Assembly (NCBI GenBank): GCA_964247055.1
Contig: OZ176054.1
Coordinates: 5,642,001-5,706,000, forward strand
Length of the DNA stretch: 64,000 nucleotides
Origin: Paragordius varius
Taxonomy: Eukaryota; Nematomorpha
Direction of reading: 5' to 3'
A model generated the notes under the pieces. The model was not told the origin of the DNA. It was given only the letters and a program-made list of their open reading frames with translations, and made no database searches. Position numbers and translations under genes: made by a program. Positions 1 to 12,644 of this stretch are shown here, piece by piece (positions within the stretch are counted from its first letter, which is position 1; the number at the start of each line of letters is the position of its first letter).

Positions 1-1615
1 AAATACGAGATGGTCTTGGACCGAGAAACATGAGAAAAGCTGGTTAACAGCTAAGAATTTGTTAAGCGAAAAAGTTTTTTTAACACCATATAATCCGAAT
101 TAGAAATTGATAATAAAAACTGATGCGTCAGATTTAGGATTCGGGTGTACTTTAAGTCATGAAGTAAATAGTGAAAAAATACCGAGAGCGTATGCCTTAC
201 AAAAGTGTAGCATTGCTGAAAGGAATTATTCCACTATCGAGATGGAATTAAAAGCAATATTGTTTGCGTTAAGAAAGTTTCATAGTTTCGTATATGGTAG
301 AAAATTTATGATATTAACTGACCATTCACCCTTAGTTATGTTAATAAATAGAGATCAAAATTCAAAAGAAATTGGATTAATATGATAAATGAAAACGACT
401 TTAAAATAAGTCATCAAAAGGGGGCTCAAAATAGAGCTGATTATCGAGATGGTCGATTGACGAGATCGTTGCCTATGATGAAGATTATGCGGTTACCAGA
501 TATCTGAGATTTTTGAATTGTCATAACGTGCGGTTAAGCAGAGATGAAATTCGAAAAGAAACCGCATTAGATCCAGTATTACAAAAAGTAATTAAAGCGT
601 TAAACAGCCATGACTGGAGTTGTCCAGAATTAGAAAAGTTTGTATACCGTAAAGACGAGTTGCCATATAAATATGGCTTATTAAGTTTAAATAATCGGAT
701 TATAATTCCGAAGCCCCTCCAAAAAGGTGATGAGATACCCAAGCGGTCATAACAACGTAGAGACCATGGAAGCGATGGCCTTTACGTGGTATTTGCCAGA
801 ATTAGAAAATGACCTGGTAAAAGCCAGTATTCAGTGCGAATCGTCCCAAAGTAGTAGGCCGAATGTTACTCAGAATTCCACGTATCATCAGCTCATAATG
901 TTGCTGTGTAAACGGTTATTATTGGTTGTTAATAAAGTGCCTCGAAATGAGTAGAAGGGTTTATTTTGAAAAAGGTAACCGCAAAGATTATATACCATAA
1001 ATTAGAAGAAACATTTGCAAAGTTCGGGTTTGCAAGAGAGATTGTTAGCGATAACTCTTCGTATTTCAGTAATGAGTAAGTACGTTAGGGGTGAAACATA
1101 ATAAGGTTACCCCCTACCATCCTAAGAGTAATGGGGTGGTAGAAAGGTTAGTAGGTACAAAAAAAAATAAATACAAAAGAATAAAATATAATGCGATATC
1201 CACCCACGAAGCGTTTAACACTAGCCTATGGGCGTATAGAAATTCTATACACTCAACAACGAAAGAAACTCCGGCGCAGTTAATGTTCAAGCGACACCCC
1301 ATACCCCCTTAACCTGGTTAAATAGTAGGACAAGATTGTTAGATGCACCGGCACCCCGACGTTAGTTTGCCATAATGATTAAAAATGAACTAAGTCTAGG
1401 GTGGCGCGCCGGATAAATTCGGACCGTACCGGGTGATTTTCATACAAGATGTGGGACAAAGAGCGGGATAAAGTCGTGAGGAAACACGCCGACCAAATAG
1501 TACACCAACCACAACAACAAATTACCACTTCCAGCAACACAAGTGAGGAGGAAGTAACCACGGCAAAGGACGATGGAACGATTGCCGAAACGCAACCAAA
1601 CAGCACGATCAATCC
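1..1615 (+). pseudogene. Decayed Ty3/gypsy pol fragment (RNase H to integrase)
   Basis: Broken remnant of the gypsy family whose longer copy lies at 34942-39168. It starts inside pol at the window edge. The piece at 107-385 encodes the RNase H start (TDASDLGFG) and matches the other copy closely. 513-950 covers the integrase zinc-finger region, 1091-1312 the end of the integrase core, and 1449-1615 the C-terminal tail with HADQIV. Pieces lie in different frames with stops and deletions between them, so it cannot be translated. No LTR is recognisable downstream; similarity fades near 1615. It is clearly older than the other copy. Assignment to gypsy is firm; the exact 3' edge is not. Confidence 0.9.
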
Positions 1616-2925
1616 AAGTGACGACCACTCTAGATACCAGTTCGATATAACTCACCACTGTCAAGATCTCACTATTATGATCGAAAAATAAGTTAAAAAT
1701 TTTATTTGTTAATTATTAAAAGCACGTCTGCTAAATTTATTTTATTATTCTGAATCACTTACGGAATCACTAAAAACTTCAATTAAGACATCATTTTTTT
1801 TATCAATCAGGGCTATAAAAAGCACCTCTAGGGCCCTAAGTGGCCCAGCGGTTTTATGATGTATTAGAGTGATCTTATACCGTTTTCAGCAGGCTCTATA
1901 ATACCATTAAACAAGGACTATCACGTTTATTTGAACAAAATAGCCCAGAGGGCCAAAAATCTGAGATTTCGAAGCTCACATCTAAAATATAAATTTTATA
2001 AAAATATTATTTTGCTTTTACGTTGTGATTTTGTGATATTTTTGGAGTGAAATGCCAAAACCAAAAGCACCATGAGATCACTTTTACCGATCAGAATATA
2101 TATTTAATTAATAAATATTTTCTTTCGTGCATTGCATAAAAAGTGAATTTGTTATATTTCTAAAAACTTTATCTACAGTCCTTCGATAATTTTTTATAAC
2201 TACTCCGAGTTATTTAACGTTGAATGAATAAACAATAATTTAAAATATAAAAAATCAAGTACATCTTAACAATATGTTTAAGGATGAATAAGAGTTTTAA
2301 ATGATCAATAAATATCTGATAGTGTGTGCCTTTTATATATGCACGGGCTGCGCTTTTTCTGAAAGTTTCATAAACACCAATTCTTTTTAATTTAAATCTT
2401 TTGATTATCAATTTTTAGCGTCAAAACAGGTAATTTTATTTATTCTATGATACGTAAATAAATTTGCATATTTTTATCAAAACAGGTAGGCAAATAATCT
2501 TAACAAAAAGAGCCTTTTGACCCTAAGAAGACAATATAGATAAAAATATATTGTATTATTTATTGTTATAACAGTAGTTTATTAGATCACAATAATGGTC
2601 ACAAAGGAGTGTAATTGAAATCATTAAAAATATAATTTTAATGAGATGTGGATGGAACCGTAGTTCACTCTAGGGATAGAGAAGAGATGTTGAATATATG
2701 AGGATAATAATAATAATAAAAACATTGCAAATAATACATTTTTATTTATATAAATAGTAAAATATATATAATGATATATAAATGTGTGCTTTCCCCTCCA
2801 ATGTCCATTCAATGGAACTCCAAATCTAAAATAGAAGATTGAATGAAAAGATGATAGTATAAGGTTTATGTAGTAAAAATTATATCTCACTTAATATAAT
2901 ATTTATAAGTATGATCTTTTAAGCT
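1616..2925. other. AT-rich DNA with relics of a dispersed repeat, no gene
   Basis: No convincing gene. Around 1940-2110 there is a piece of the dispersed AT-rich family (see 39200-42060), with its hallmark AAAGCACCATG followed by an AT-rich tract. The rest shows nothing I can name. Confidence 0.5.
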
Positions 2926-3799
2926 TTATATATAATAAAATTTTATAAATAACAATAAGGTATTACTTTTGTCAATGGATTCCCCCATCGCATCGTTGTG
3001 CCAGCATCTACGCGTCAAAATAAAAAAATTCTTAAAATAATTTGGCTTATTATTCCGAGGAATCGCATTAATTTGGGTATCCGGTTTTTTTGTGTTGTTG
3101 AATTTTACTTTTTCTGGGACTGGGTTGATTTCATTTATTCCTTCAAGCACATTCTGACTTTCACCTCTGGTTGCTTTTGTAAGACTATATTTACCGGTTT
3201 TACACTTCAGTTTAGGCCAATATAGGATTGGTTTAGCCCGTAAAATTGTAGGTTTAATCCTTGTTTCCGAAATATTCTCTTCATGATGGATTAAACTCAC
3301 TTTTTTGAGGACTACAGAAGAATTATTTTCCATTATTCCATCAAGGGTATTCTGACTTTCACCTCTGGTTGCTTTTGTAAGACTATATTTACCGGTTTTA
3401 CACTTCAGTTTAGGCCAATGTAGGATAATGTGACCAGATATTTAGAACCCTGGCGCAGTACAAAATTAAAACATACTTTGCCTATTTTTTAACCGGATTT
3501 TTGGCGTTTTATATTAAATGATATTGTTCGTTACTATTTATAAGTTCATTAGTAACAATTATAATATCCAATAAATTTATAAAAATTTAATATAAATATA
3601 TATACATATATTATATCATATGTTATATATATGGATATATAAAATAATACTAGCGTAAATATCGTGCTGCTACGCAGCCCGAGGAAGTTCTTTGGACTGG
3701 TGGGGCTATTTGAAAAAAGGGACAGATCCACATATGTGGATTATTTCGAAACATCATTTATTAGCTATGATCTCATAGGAATTTCAGAACGGTGCATTC

Positions 3800-4215
3800 A
3801 TACTAATATATTGTTTACTTGGGCGAAAAATAGATTCTAACAATTTGAATTTTTTTGGAAAAATGGCATTTTACGGGAGGAGCGGGTAAAAAGAGGGCCT
3901 TAATTAAAAAAGCGAGCGGATTATGTTCGGCGCAATCGAATATAAGTAAACAAAAATCATATTTGAAATTGAATAGTCCAACACGTTTTCCAGAAAATTC
4001 CCTCAAAGACACGATTTTTGTGGACTTCTGTTTTCAAAAAAACCGTTTTTTTACACGGGGTAGGCCCGAACTGGGGGCCTAATTCAAAAAAGGGCGAAGA
4101 TATTGTCGGGGCATTCATTAATGATTATATTTTTTCGACATTTGGATTTGAATGGATCTACCGGTTTCCCTGAAATAGATCACCAAGCTTTCCATTTTTA
4201 TAAATATATAGATTA
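3800..4215 (+). repeat. Copy of the 'GGCGAAAAATAGATT' repeat inside the hAT-like element
   Basis: About 400 bp closely similar to three tandem copies at 10740-12200. Shared landmarks are GGCGAAAAATAGATT, GCGGGTAAAAAGAGGGCCT, GGCCCGAACTGGGGGCCT and the end TTTATAAATATATAGATTA. It lies inside the transposon, so the unit is either part of that transposon family or a second element nested in it. Confidence 0.8.
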
Positions 4216-4806
4216 TAATGGTATGTTTGTTTTAAAAAATCCTAATTGTCAAATATAATTACCAATATATGATAATAAAAAAGAGGGAAACAATATATCT
4301 GGTTTTTATAAGATGTTGCCGTGCAGATAAAATCATTCACACACGATCTTATGAAAGTTCTGTTTCATAGCTTTTTAGAAAAAATGACTATTTGACAGCA
4401 GGTAAAACTATGCGTTGATGAAAAAAAGATAGGTGAATGGATTGAAAATTATTCAAATGCCGACTTTGCTACAGTGTAAAATTCAAAAATAATTCAAAGA
4501 GTTCTGAGTCTACCCAATCAATGGTATATGACGTGACATAATTATTAATAAATAATTATTTTTTTATAATAGTAATAATATCTAAAAATAATAAATTATA
4601 TATATTTTTCAGATTTATGTATTTGTCCCAATAATTTATGGTTTTTCGAAATTTTTTCTAAAAAAGCTTCACAATTTTCTTCTATATTTTTGACTATTTT
4701 GCTTTCAAAGTATATATTGTGAATTGTGTTTTTCCGTAGTCCATATTTTGTTTATAGGAAAAGGCACGGAAAAGAAAATTAAAATGGAATTAATAAAAAA
4801 ATTATT

Positions 4807-4825
4807 ATGTGTGTGTGTGTGTGTG
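4807..4825. repeat. (TG)n microsatellite
   Basis: Perfect TG dinucleotide run inside the hAT-like element. Confidence 0.9.
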
Positions 4826-5670
4826 CCAAAATTAAAATAGGTCTATAAATTTGTTTATGCACAAAAGAGAAAAGACTGGCTAAAAATTAAAGTTTAAGGG
4901 AGCAAAAAATTAAGGAACATACCTCCCGCCCAAAACATAAAAAAGTTGTTTTATTCCTAGAAAAAAAAAGGTTATATCGAAACCAAATATAATGAATTTT
5001 AAAAATAATATGCGGAAATATAAAAAATTTCCGTTTGATAATTATAATTAAAGTAAACTCAAATAAATTTAATTTAGCTGAAACTTATATGAAACAAGAT
5101 GAATTTTCAAAAGATAAAATTACAATATTAATTTATTTTTGGTTATTTTTGAGGTCGCTTTTGCGGAAGCCCTGAGTGAAAGGTTGGCCTAAATCTGGAG
5201 TCTGATATTGATAGTTCCGCCACTGCCGGTTTAAAACGCAACTCAATGTATAATTAGAGCAGAAAATAAAATATTAAAATTAAAGGCCATAGTTTTTTAC
5301 AGTTAAAAAAACCATTTATTTACTTTAACTAAGGGTACTCTATCGAATTCTACAAACAAAACTTGTACAAATAAATGGTAATTAAAATATTTATAAAAAA
5401 AATTTTTAAAAAGCAGTACAAAAGTCAGGGCAGTACAGGCGCGGTTTTTTTTCGAAAACCCAGTACTGTACTGCGAAAAACAGCCTATCTGGTCACTTTA
5501 ATGTAGGATAGGTTTAGTCCGTAAAATTGTCGGTTTAATCCTTGTTTCCGAAATATCTTCGTCATGATGGATTAAACTCACTTTTTGTACGACTACATTA
5601 GGGTTATTTTCGTTTCTAGCAGACGAACATTTAGCAAACACCTCACCATCCTTTTTCTCAAATTGGCAAT

Positions 5671-6385
5671 CTAAATTATAGTTTATGAGTTAAGGCATGC
5701 AATATATAATTCGAGAATTTTTTTAAACACATTTAAACTTAAAATCTGTTACAATGACAGTTTATAAAGTTTTTTAATCATTAACTTTTGTAAACGTTTT
5801 TAATCCAAATAGGAAAAAAATATTAAAAGTCATTTTTTTGGGAATCTTTTAATCATTATTTACTTTTTTGAGGCGTTTCCTTTCCCTTCTTACACCCAAC
5901 ATTTTTCCCAAAGTATCCAACGAAAAATAGTAAATTTAGCATATTAACGATGACAAGATGTGTAGAATGTAAAATATTTTGAAAAATTTATAAACTATGT
6001 AATATTTTGATTGTTGCATTTATACTCTATGTTTATATAATCATCAAACTTGTGCTTTTAAAATATTACAACCTGATTTTAGACTCTTAAGGATTTTTTT
6101 GTGAGAATTTAAATATGGTTTAATTTTATAAATATAAGATACTGTTAACCCCAATATTTCACTAAGAATGAAAAAATTTTTGATTAAAGTTGAGTCTTGC
6201 AAATTATTTAGGAGTATGGATCTCAGTTTTGAGTTTTTTTAAGAAAAATATTTACACTTTTATGCTAATTTGCCATACACATTATTTACATGAAATTTTG
6301 ATGCGCTTCAAAAAATATCATTTAAATGCATCCTGATTAAATATGATAGATTAATGCACTGATGAGTGAATAAATCGAATCTTTG
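5671..6385. other. AT-rich, no gene seen
   Basis: Nothing supportable in either strand beyond the splice acceptor at 5671-5672 belonging to the disrupted gene below it. Confidence 0.5.
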
Positions 6386-6388
6386 TTA

Positions 6389-6640
6389 ATAATCAACTTT
6401 TTGCTGGACTTCATGGACAAATCTTCTGTAGGCTGATCTGTCTGAAGATATATTGATCCGATTGGAGATTGGAAGGTGGATGTCATTTGTTAATTGTTTA
6501 GACCATCTTTTTCTAAATCTGCCTTTTTTACATTTACCTTCTACCAGGCCCGCCATGATTGTTTTCTCCAATTTGTTGTTGCGGATGACGTGGCCAAACA
6601 GATAGTCACAAAAAATTGTAAGGGCCAAAAAAAATATTTT
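6389..6640 (-). pseudogene. C-terminal relic of a non-LTR retrotransposon ORF
   Basis: The minus-strand frame contains FGHVIR, LEKTIMAGLVEGK, GRFRKRWSKQL, then DRSAYRRFV. This order (GHV.R, a short acidic/basic stretch, G.GR.R.RW, then R.A.RR.V) is the conserved C-terminal tail that follows the reverse transcriptase in many animal LINE-type retrotransposon proteins, often annotated as endonuclease-reverse transcriptase. No reverse transcriptase core is visible upstream, so only about 80 codons remain. Confidence 0.65.
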
Positions 6641-6733
6641 TATTGTCAACGACCGTGAACCATATAATACTGACAAATACTGCATGGCTGGTTGATAAAT
6701 ATATGCATATACATACCTTAAATGAGGATACAA

Positions 6734-7809
6734 AAAAATAGTGATTAACTTTGGCTTAATAAGGTATTTTTAAGAAAGTGGTTCGAGTACTGGTATAGGT
6801 TTTGACAAGATCGAAATATCCGTACGTTTGGTATAAATATTTTAGTTGAATCTATGATTTATTTAATTCTTTTGTCAATACATTATATTCTAAAGCATAA
6901 CCATGAAAGTATTTTTTTATATCAGCTTCAAGAGTCACTTTAAACCTGTTCATGGGCGAGTTTCCTAAAATGAAAATAAACGTAAAAATGCCGAAAATGT
7001 ACTATTATTTTAATATATACCCTTTATTCTATATACGTCATTTCTTTAAAATGAAAGCATATTCTAGAAACCTATTTATTCCAACATACCGACAGTATAA
7101 AATTTAATTCAATATTTTATGAAAAATCTGCACACGGTGCCAGAAAATCTCTATCTATTATTTATTTTATTCAACTAAATTTCAATGGAATCGTATATTT
7201 TCCTGCTTCTTGCAGACATATTTTGGAATTCAAAGGATTTTATCAAAAATTCTAGTACTTATTAGTATTTTATGATACACAAATAAATGACGACACATTA
7301 TCTATTTAAAATGTGAGGTAGCATTTTTTCCGTAAAACGAGTAGCCTTAGCCTAATTTAATAATTATTCCCTTAGCTTAGTATGTATAAGACTCTATTCT
7401 CACTGTTTTACTCAGTTCATCCTCCCATCTAAGAGTTTTTAAAATGGGCTTCCAAAAGGTATACTTATTTGAACAGGTTTTAATAATGGGTGGATACCAA
7501 ACTTAGGCCGAAATTCTATGCTCTAACTTGCCTAAATGAAGCGTGAAAACACTTAATTAGAATCTTGATATATTTTAATTATACATGTATTCTATCATAA
7601 ATATTTATGTAGGACTCCTGATTTCTTGTACTATAGAGAATGATTTTCAGGTCAATACAAAAACTATTACAAGTTGATTATTTTAAACTCTTTCGGGTAT
7701 GTTATTTTAAAATTCATTAAGTTAATAATTCAAATAAAAAAAAATATCCTTTCTAAACCCTAATAATACAAAAATAAAATCTTGATAGTTAATTTAAATC
7801 TTAAACAAT
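6734..7809. other. AT-rich, no gene seen
   Basis: No ORF, RNA gene or clear repeat that I can support. Confidence 0.5.
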
Positions 7810-7814
7810 CCACC

Positions 7815-8390
7815 ATTTTTTGAATTTTTGTTATTGTGATTAAAAAATATATTTTATGGTAGCAGGATTTTTTCTGCCCTTTCGAGATATTTTGTAGGAT
7901 CCACGAAAAATTCGTATAATTACCAAATAAAAAAGTCCTAAATCGTAAAAATCGCTATTCATAATCTAAGCAATTTATATTTCTTAAGCAATTTCTGAAT
8001 AAGAAATCCAAATGCCACGAACTAGCATAATTTGATGAAATAAATAGTTTTTATATTGTGTTAGTAATATTTTTACAGACAAATCTTATAAAAATGGTTT
8101 CACAAGATTTACAACATAAAAAGCTATTTATTTCACCCAAATTTGCTAGTTCGTTGCCAAAATTTAGATGTCTTCATTGAGAAATGGTTTAAAAAATAAT
8201 ATTGCTAAGATTATTTTATAAATCAATATTTTTGCCAATTATGTATTTTTTATTTGGTAATTTTACGAATTTTTTTCATGGGTCGTATTAATTATCTCGG
8301 AAGGCCGCAGACACCCGTGTTTTGCATCATAAAATATATTTTATATGACAATTTATTTGCAATAACAAAAATTTAAAAAATAGTCGTTAA
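7815..8390. repeat. Long imperfect inverted repeat (fold-back element)
   Basis: Two arms of about 270 bp pair around a centre near 8090. Matching blocks are TTTTTGTTATTG with CAATAACAAAAA, ATAAAATATATTTTAT on the right with AAATATATTTTATGG on the left, and TACCAAATAAAAAA with TTTTTTATTTGGTA. Another is CACGAACTAGCA with TGCTAGTTCGTTG. Such palindromes are typical of fold-back or MITE-type DNA elements. I found no confident target duplication. Confidence 0.65.
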
Positions 8391-8395
8391 AAGTT

Positions 8396-9099
8396 TGAGA
8401 CAACACTTCATATTATATTTGCGTGATGACATTTAGGGGTAGTTTTCTACCACACAGTTAAAGTAGTAAACAAACTACTGTTTTAAGGATTGGTTAAAAA
8501 TTGATATCAATCCTGTATTAGATAAACTTAGAATTATAATGTTTTTTAACTGTTAGAGTCTCCAAATCAAACAGATCCAAATTTAAACGAAGAGCTGATA
8601 TTAAAATCGATAAATATCAAAAATTGTTTTTGTATATTCGCAACCTTTGAAAAGTTAATTATTATTTTTTAACCTTAGTATACATTTGTTGCTTGTTAAT
8701 TTAGCGCATTAAAAAACAAATAAAATGGAGGTTTAAAAAGTTTTAAGTGAGAATTTGTTAACAATTTTCCATTTTTATTAAATGTACTAGCTGCTTAATG
8801 CTTCGCTGTGACTTAGTCTCATCGACAATTATTCTTAATAATTTGCAATAAATAGAGCTAATGGAAATGAAATAATAAATAACATATTAAATAAAAAAAT
8901 GTCTTTAATTATTCTCTTACGGGTATTTGCTTAGGCTCAAATATTGTTTACTCGAAATTGACCATATTTAAACTGTCCCTTATGAAAGTTAATATTAAAC
9001 TATTATTGGATTTAATAAGATACTCGTTTTACATGGGTAAAAGTTTTATTTTGAAATTGTGTTCACACTGCTGGGATCAAGGGAGATAAAAAGTAACTC
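8396..9099. other. AT-rich, no gene seen
   Basis: Nothing recognisable. Confidence 0.5.
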
Positions 9100-10730
9100 A
9101 TTTTTGGTCCCTTTTTAAAGGAAAGAATGAAATACAAATTCGCCAGAAATGTGTTTAACTGAACTCGTATGTCTTCTTAAGTTTTTTAATGACTTCCAAA
9201 ACCACGCCTCTTTGTATGGCGTCTCAGTTTTAAACCAGTAGACTCCTACCCATAGACCTGTATGGAAAAGCGCTGAGTTAAATTATTTGGCTTTATAGGG
9301 CAATCATCTTTGTTACCATCGTTTCATGGGTTATTCGAAAAAATTCAACAATAAATAATCGTTATATTGGGTTATTCGAGGCATAAAGGCCCCAAATTAA
9401 CGGCTGATTAAAAACGTCTGACCTTTTTATCTAGTTACGGGTAATATTTCAAGCCTTTAATGAACTCATGTGGCTTCATAAATTTTCTGTAAATTAACTC
9501 CAAAACAAGGCAATTTCAGTGGCACAGTTTTTCGGGCACCTTACCCAGGGGCAGGTATAAAAAATAGTTGAGCAAAATTTTGCCTTTATATGGGGAATAT
9601 CTAGAATTATCATGGATTCCCTATTTTCCTATTAGACAGGTTTAGGCATGCTGTATCGATATGGTGTCGCAGTTTTATGCGGGTAGTCCCCTAACGAGGG
9701 GCGTAACAAAAAAACGCTCGATTAAAATTGCCTTAATTCGGGTAATACCTGGAATCATGATTGATTCCTTATGCTCTCGTGGGATTTCTGAAAATTGCCT
9801 CAAAAGCAAAAAGTCATTCTATGTTAGCGCATTTTTTAGGGCAAGGGCCCTATTAAGGGGTAATTTAATAAAACCGCTCTACTTAAATTTTTGCCTTTTT
9901 ACGGGTAATATTTCAAGCCCTTATTAAACTCATATGGCCTGATAAATTTTAATTTACCTCCAAAGTCACGCTGTATCGATATGGTGGCGCAACTGTTGGC
10001 GGGTAGCCCCCTACCCAGAGGCCAATATAAAAAAGACGAAATTGCCTTTATAGGAGAATACCTGGAATCATCATTCATTCCATATGTTCCTAATAGTTTT
10101 TGGAAGAATGACTTCAAAACTAAATAATAGTTCAATGATAGCGCATTTTTAGGGCGTAAAGGGCCTATTTAACCGCTAATTTATAAAAGCTCTACTAAAT
10201 TTTTTCTAATGGGTAATATTTCAGGCCCTTATAAAACTTATATGGCCTGATAAGTTTTCTGAAAATTAACTCCTAAACAAAGCAATTTGATATGGTGGCG
10301 AAGTTTTAGGCGGGTAGCTCCCTACCCAGAGGCTGATAGAAAAAAAGCGCTTGATTAAAATTTTTGCCTTTTTACGAGAATACCTGGAATCATGATTGAT
10401 TCCATATGCGCTCATTAGTTTTTGGAAAAATTGCCTCAAAATTAAAAATCCTTCTATAATAGCGCATTTCTCAGGGCGTGAAGGGCCTAATTAACGGCTA
10501 ATTTTAAAAAACCGCTTGTATAATTTTTGCCATTTTACGGGTGATATTTCAGGGCCTTATTGAACTCATATGGCCTGATAGGTTTTCTAAAATTTAGCCT
10601 CAAAGGCACGCTATTCGATATGACGGGTCAGTAAGCGGGTATTTTTACCCAGCAGCTATCATCAAAGTAACGCTTGACTAATTGCTTTTTGACAGGGAAT
10701 ACCTGGAATCCTTATTGAATTTTTACAGTC
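9100..10730. repeat. Tandem repeat array, period about 320 bp
   Basis: Diverged units recur at about 9215, 9515, 9661, 9981, 10292 and 10620. Each carries ATGGTGGCGCAGTTTTAGGCGGG, then TACCCAGAGGC, AATACCTGGAATCATGATTGATTCC, and GGGTAATATTTCAAGCCCTTAT with minor variation, written here only by landmarks. Spacings are about 300-328 bp, apart from one shortened unit of about 150 bp at 9515. Short ORFs here (e.g. 9661-9927) are by-products of the repeat. Confidence 0.8.
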
Positions 10731-12200
10731 TCATACTTTGGGCGAAAAATAGATTCAAATTTTTTTTTGTGGATTTGAAAAAATGGGATTTTACGAGGGG
10801 AGCGGGTAAAAAGAGGGCCTAAATCAAAAAAGTGAGTCGACTATGTTCAGCGCGATCAAAAATAAGTAAACAAAAATCATATTTGAAATTGAATGGTCCA
10901 ACACGTTCTCCAAAAAATTGACTTAACCCATTTTTCACACGGGGTGGGCCCGAACTGGGGACCTACTAATTCCAAAAACGGGCGAAGCTATTGTCGGGAC
11001 ATTTATTTATGATTATGTTTTTTTGATATTTGGATTTGATTGCGTTCACCGGTTTTCCGGAAACAGATCACAAAGTTACATGAGAAATCAGTTTTTAGCG
11101 GGTAGCTCCTTACCCAACAGCTATCATCCAAGAAACGCTTGACTAAAATTTTTGCCTTTTAACAGGGAATACGTCGAATCTTTATTGAATTTTTAAGGTC
11201 TCATACCTAAGGCGAAAAATCGATTTAAAAAATATTTTTGTGGACTTTGTTTTTTGAAAAAGGTGGCATTTTACGGGGGGAGCGGGTAAAAAGAGGGCCT
11301 AAATCAAAAAAGTGACTCGACTATGTTCGGCGCAATCGAAAATAAGTAAACAAAAATTATATTTGAAAATGAATGGTCCAACACGTTCTCCGGAAAATTG
11401 TCTCAAAGACACGATTTTTGTGGACTTCTGTTTCCAAAAAAAAACCCGTTTTTCATACGGGGTGGGCCCGAACTGGGGGCCTATTTCAAAAAAAGGGCGA
11501 AGTTATTGTCGGGGCATTCATTAATGATTATATTTTTTCGATATTTGGATTTGATTGGGTCTACCGGTTTTCCTGTACCAGATCACAAAGCTAGCATTTT
11601 CCATTTTTATAAATATATAGATTACCATAAATAATGTTTTAATATCCACATATCTTTTAACATGCTATACATATGATAGATACTCCTTACCCAGCATCTA
11701 TCATCAAAGAAACGCCTGACTAAAATTTTTGCCTTTTAACAGGCAATACGAAAATTTTTCTCGAATTTTTACAGTCTCATACCGTGGGCAAAAAAATACA
11801 ATCAAAATTGTGGACTTTGTTTTTTTTGAAAAAAATGGCATTTTACGGGGGTAGCGGGTAAAAAGAGGGCCTCAATTAAAAAAGCGACCCGACTATGTTC
11901 GGCGCAATCGAAAATAAGTAAAAAAAATCATATGTAAATCGAATGGTCCAACACGTTTTCGGGAAAATTGTCTCAAAGACACGATTTTTGTGGACGTCTG
12001 ATTTCAAAAAAACCGTTTTTTTACACGGGGTAGGCCCGAACTGGGGGCCTAATTCAAAAAAGGGCGAAGCTATTGTCGGGTTATATTTTAATGATTATAT
12101 TTTTTTCGATATTTGGATTTGAGTGGGTCTACCGGTTTTCCGGAAACAGATCACAAAGCCACCACTTTTCATTTTTATAAATATATAGATTATGCGCCTA
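10731..12200. repeat. Three tandem composite units containing the 'GGCGAAAAATAGATT' repeat
   Basis: Copies at about 10740-11075, 11210-11640 and 11790-12200 share GCGGGTAAAAAGAGGGCCT, GGCCCGAACTGGGG and the closing ACCGGTTTTCCGGAAACAGATC. Between them sit pieces of the 320-bp unit (TACCCAACAGCTATCAT, CAGGGAATAC). The array is therefore a higher-order fusion of two repeat types. The same unit occurs singly in the transposon at 3426-5500. Confidence 0.8.
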
Positions 12201-12644
12201 AAAGGCTAAATAAGGCATATTTTTAATTTGCTCCAATAAATATATTATTAAAATATTTAATTTCGAATTTGGTCTTTATGTATAAAACTACCCCAAAAGT
12301 CATGAAGTAATATTTTCGACTTTTCATAAGATCTACAACAACAGATTTCATTAAGATACTGTCTACTTCACAAAAATGGTTTCTATTTTAATTCAGATAA
12401 TTTTACAATCAGAAAGAACTAGTACTTTCGTTGCCACTTCTATTTATGGAAATATGTTTTAATAATTATTTACAACTTATCCTGAATTTCGCAAAAATCA
12501 GTGTTTTAAATTTCTTACAAAAACCTCCTAAAATAAAAGGTATTGTTCTTGGTATAGGTCAGTGGTATTTACCAAAATAAAATTCATCGAAATTCTACAA
12601 AAAATTTTGCACTTAAAACATTTATTTGATGTCATAATCTAGCA

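Larger units (their letters stand above)
3426..5500. mobile_element. hAT-like non-autonomous DNA transposon, about 2.07 kb
   Basis: Both ends carry 15-bp terminal inverted repeats, TAATGTGACCAGATA on the left and the complement of TAAAGTGACCAGATA on the right (one mismatch). They are flanked by an exact 8-bp target duplication ATGTAGGA at 3418-3425 and 5501-5508. Inner TIR similarity (CGCAGTAC) continues. An 8-bp duplication is the hallmark of the hAT superfamily. No transposase ORF is present, so it is non-autonomous or decayed. The insertion interrupts a protein-coding frame (see 2926-5670). Confidence 0.85.
2926..5670 (-). pseudogene. Unknown protein gene with 66-residue tandem repeats, split by a hAT-like transposon
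   Basis: On the minus strand a reading frame begins after a splice acceptor (AG at 5671-5672) and runs to about 5509. It is cut by the element at 3426-5500 and resumes from 3425 to a stop at 2926. The two halves join in frame at the insertion target. The protein contains a repeated unit of 66 residues (198 bp period, e.g. 3151 versus 3349) with segments KVSLIHH, ISETRIKPTILR and WPKLKCKTGKYS. One complete copy and flanking partial copies are visible. After the repeats comes a basic, Asn-rich tail. I do not recognise the family. Upstream exons were not found. With a 2.1 kb insertion containing stops in the exon, this copy should be inactive unless the element is removed. Confidence 0.55.

Noticed and set aside
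6775-6810. tRNA-like GGTTCGAGTAC box
   Set aside because: No matching acceptor or D arm upstream; an isolated match in AT-rich DNA.
11312-11634. Overlapping short ORFs in the tandem array
   Set aside because: They lie in all three frames of a non-coding repeat and recur with each repeat unit.
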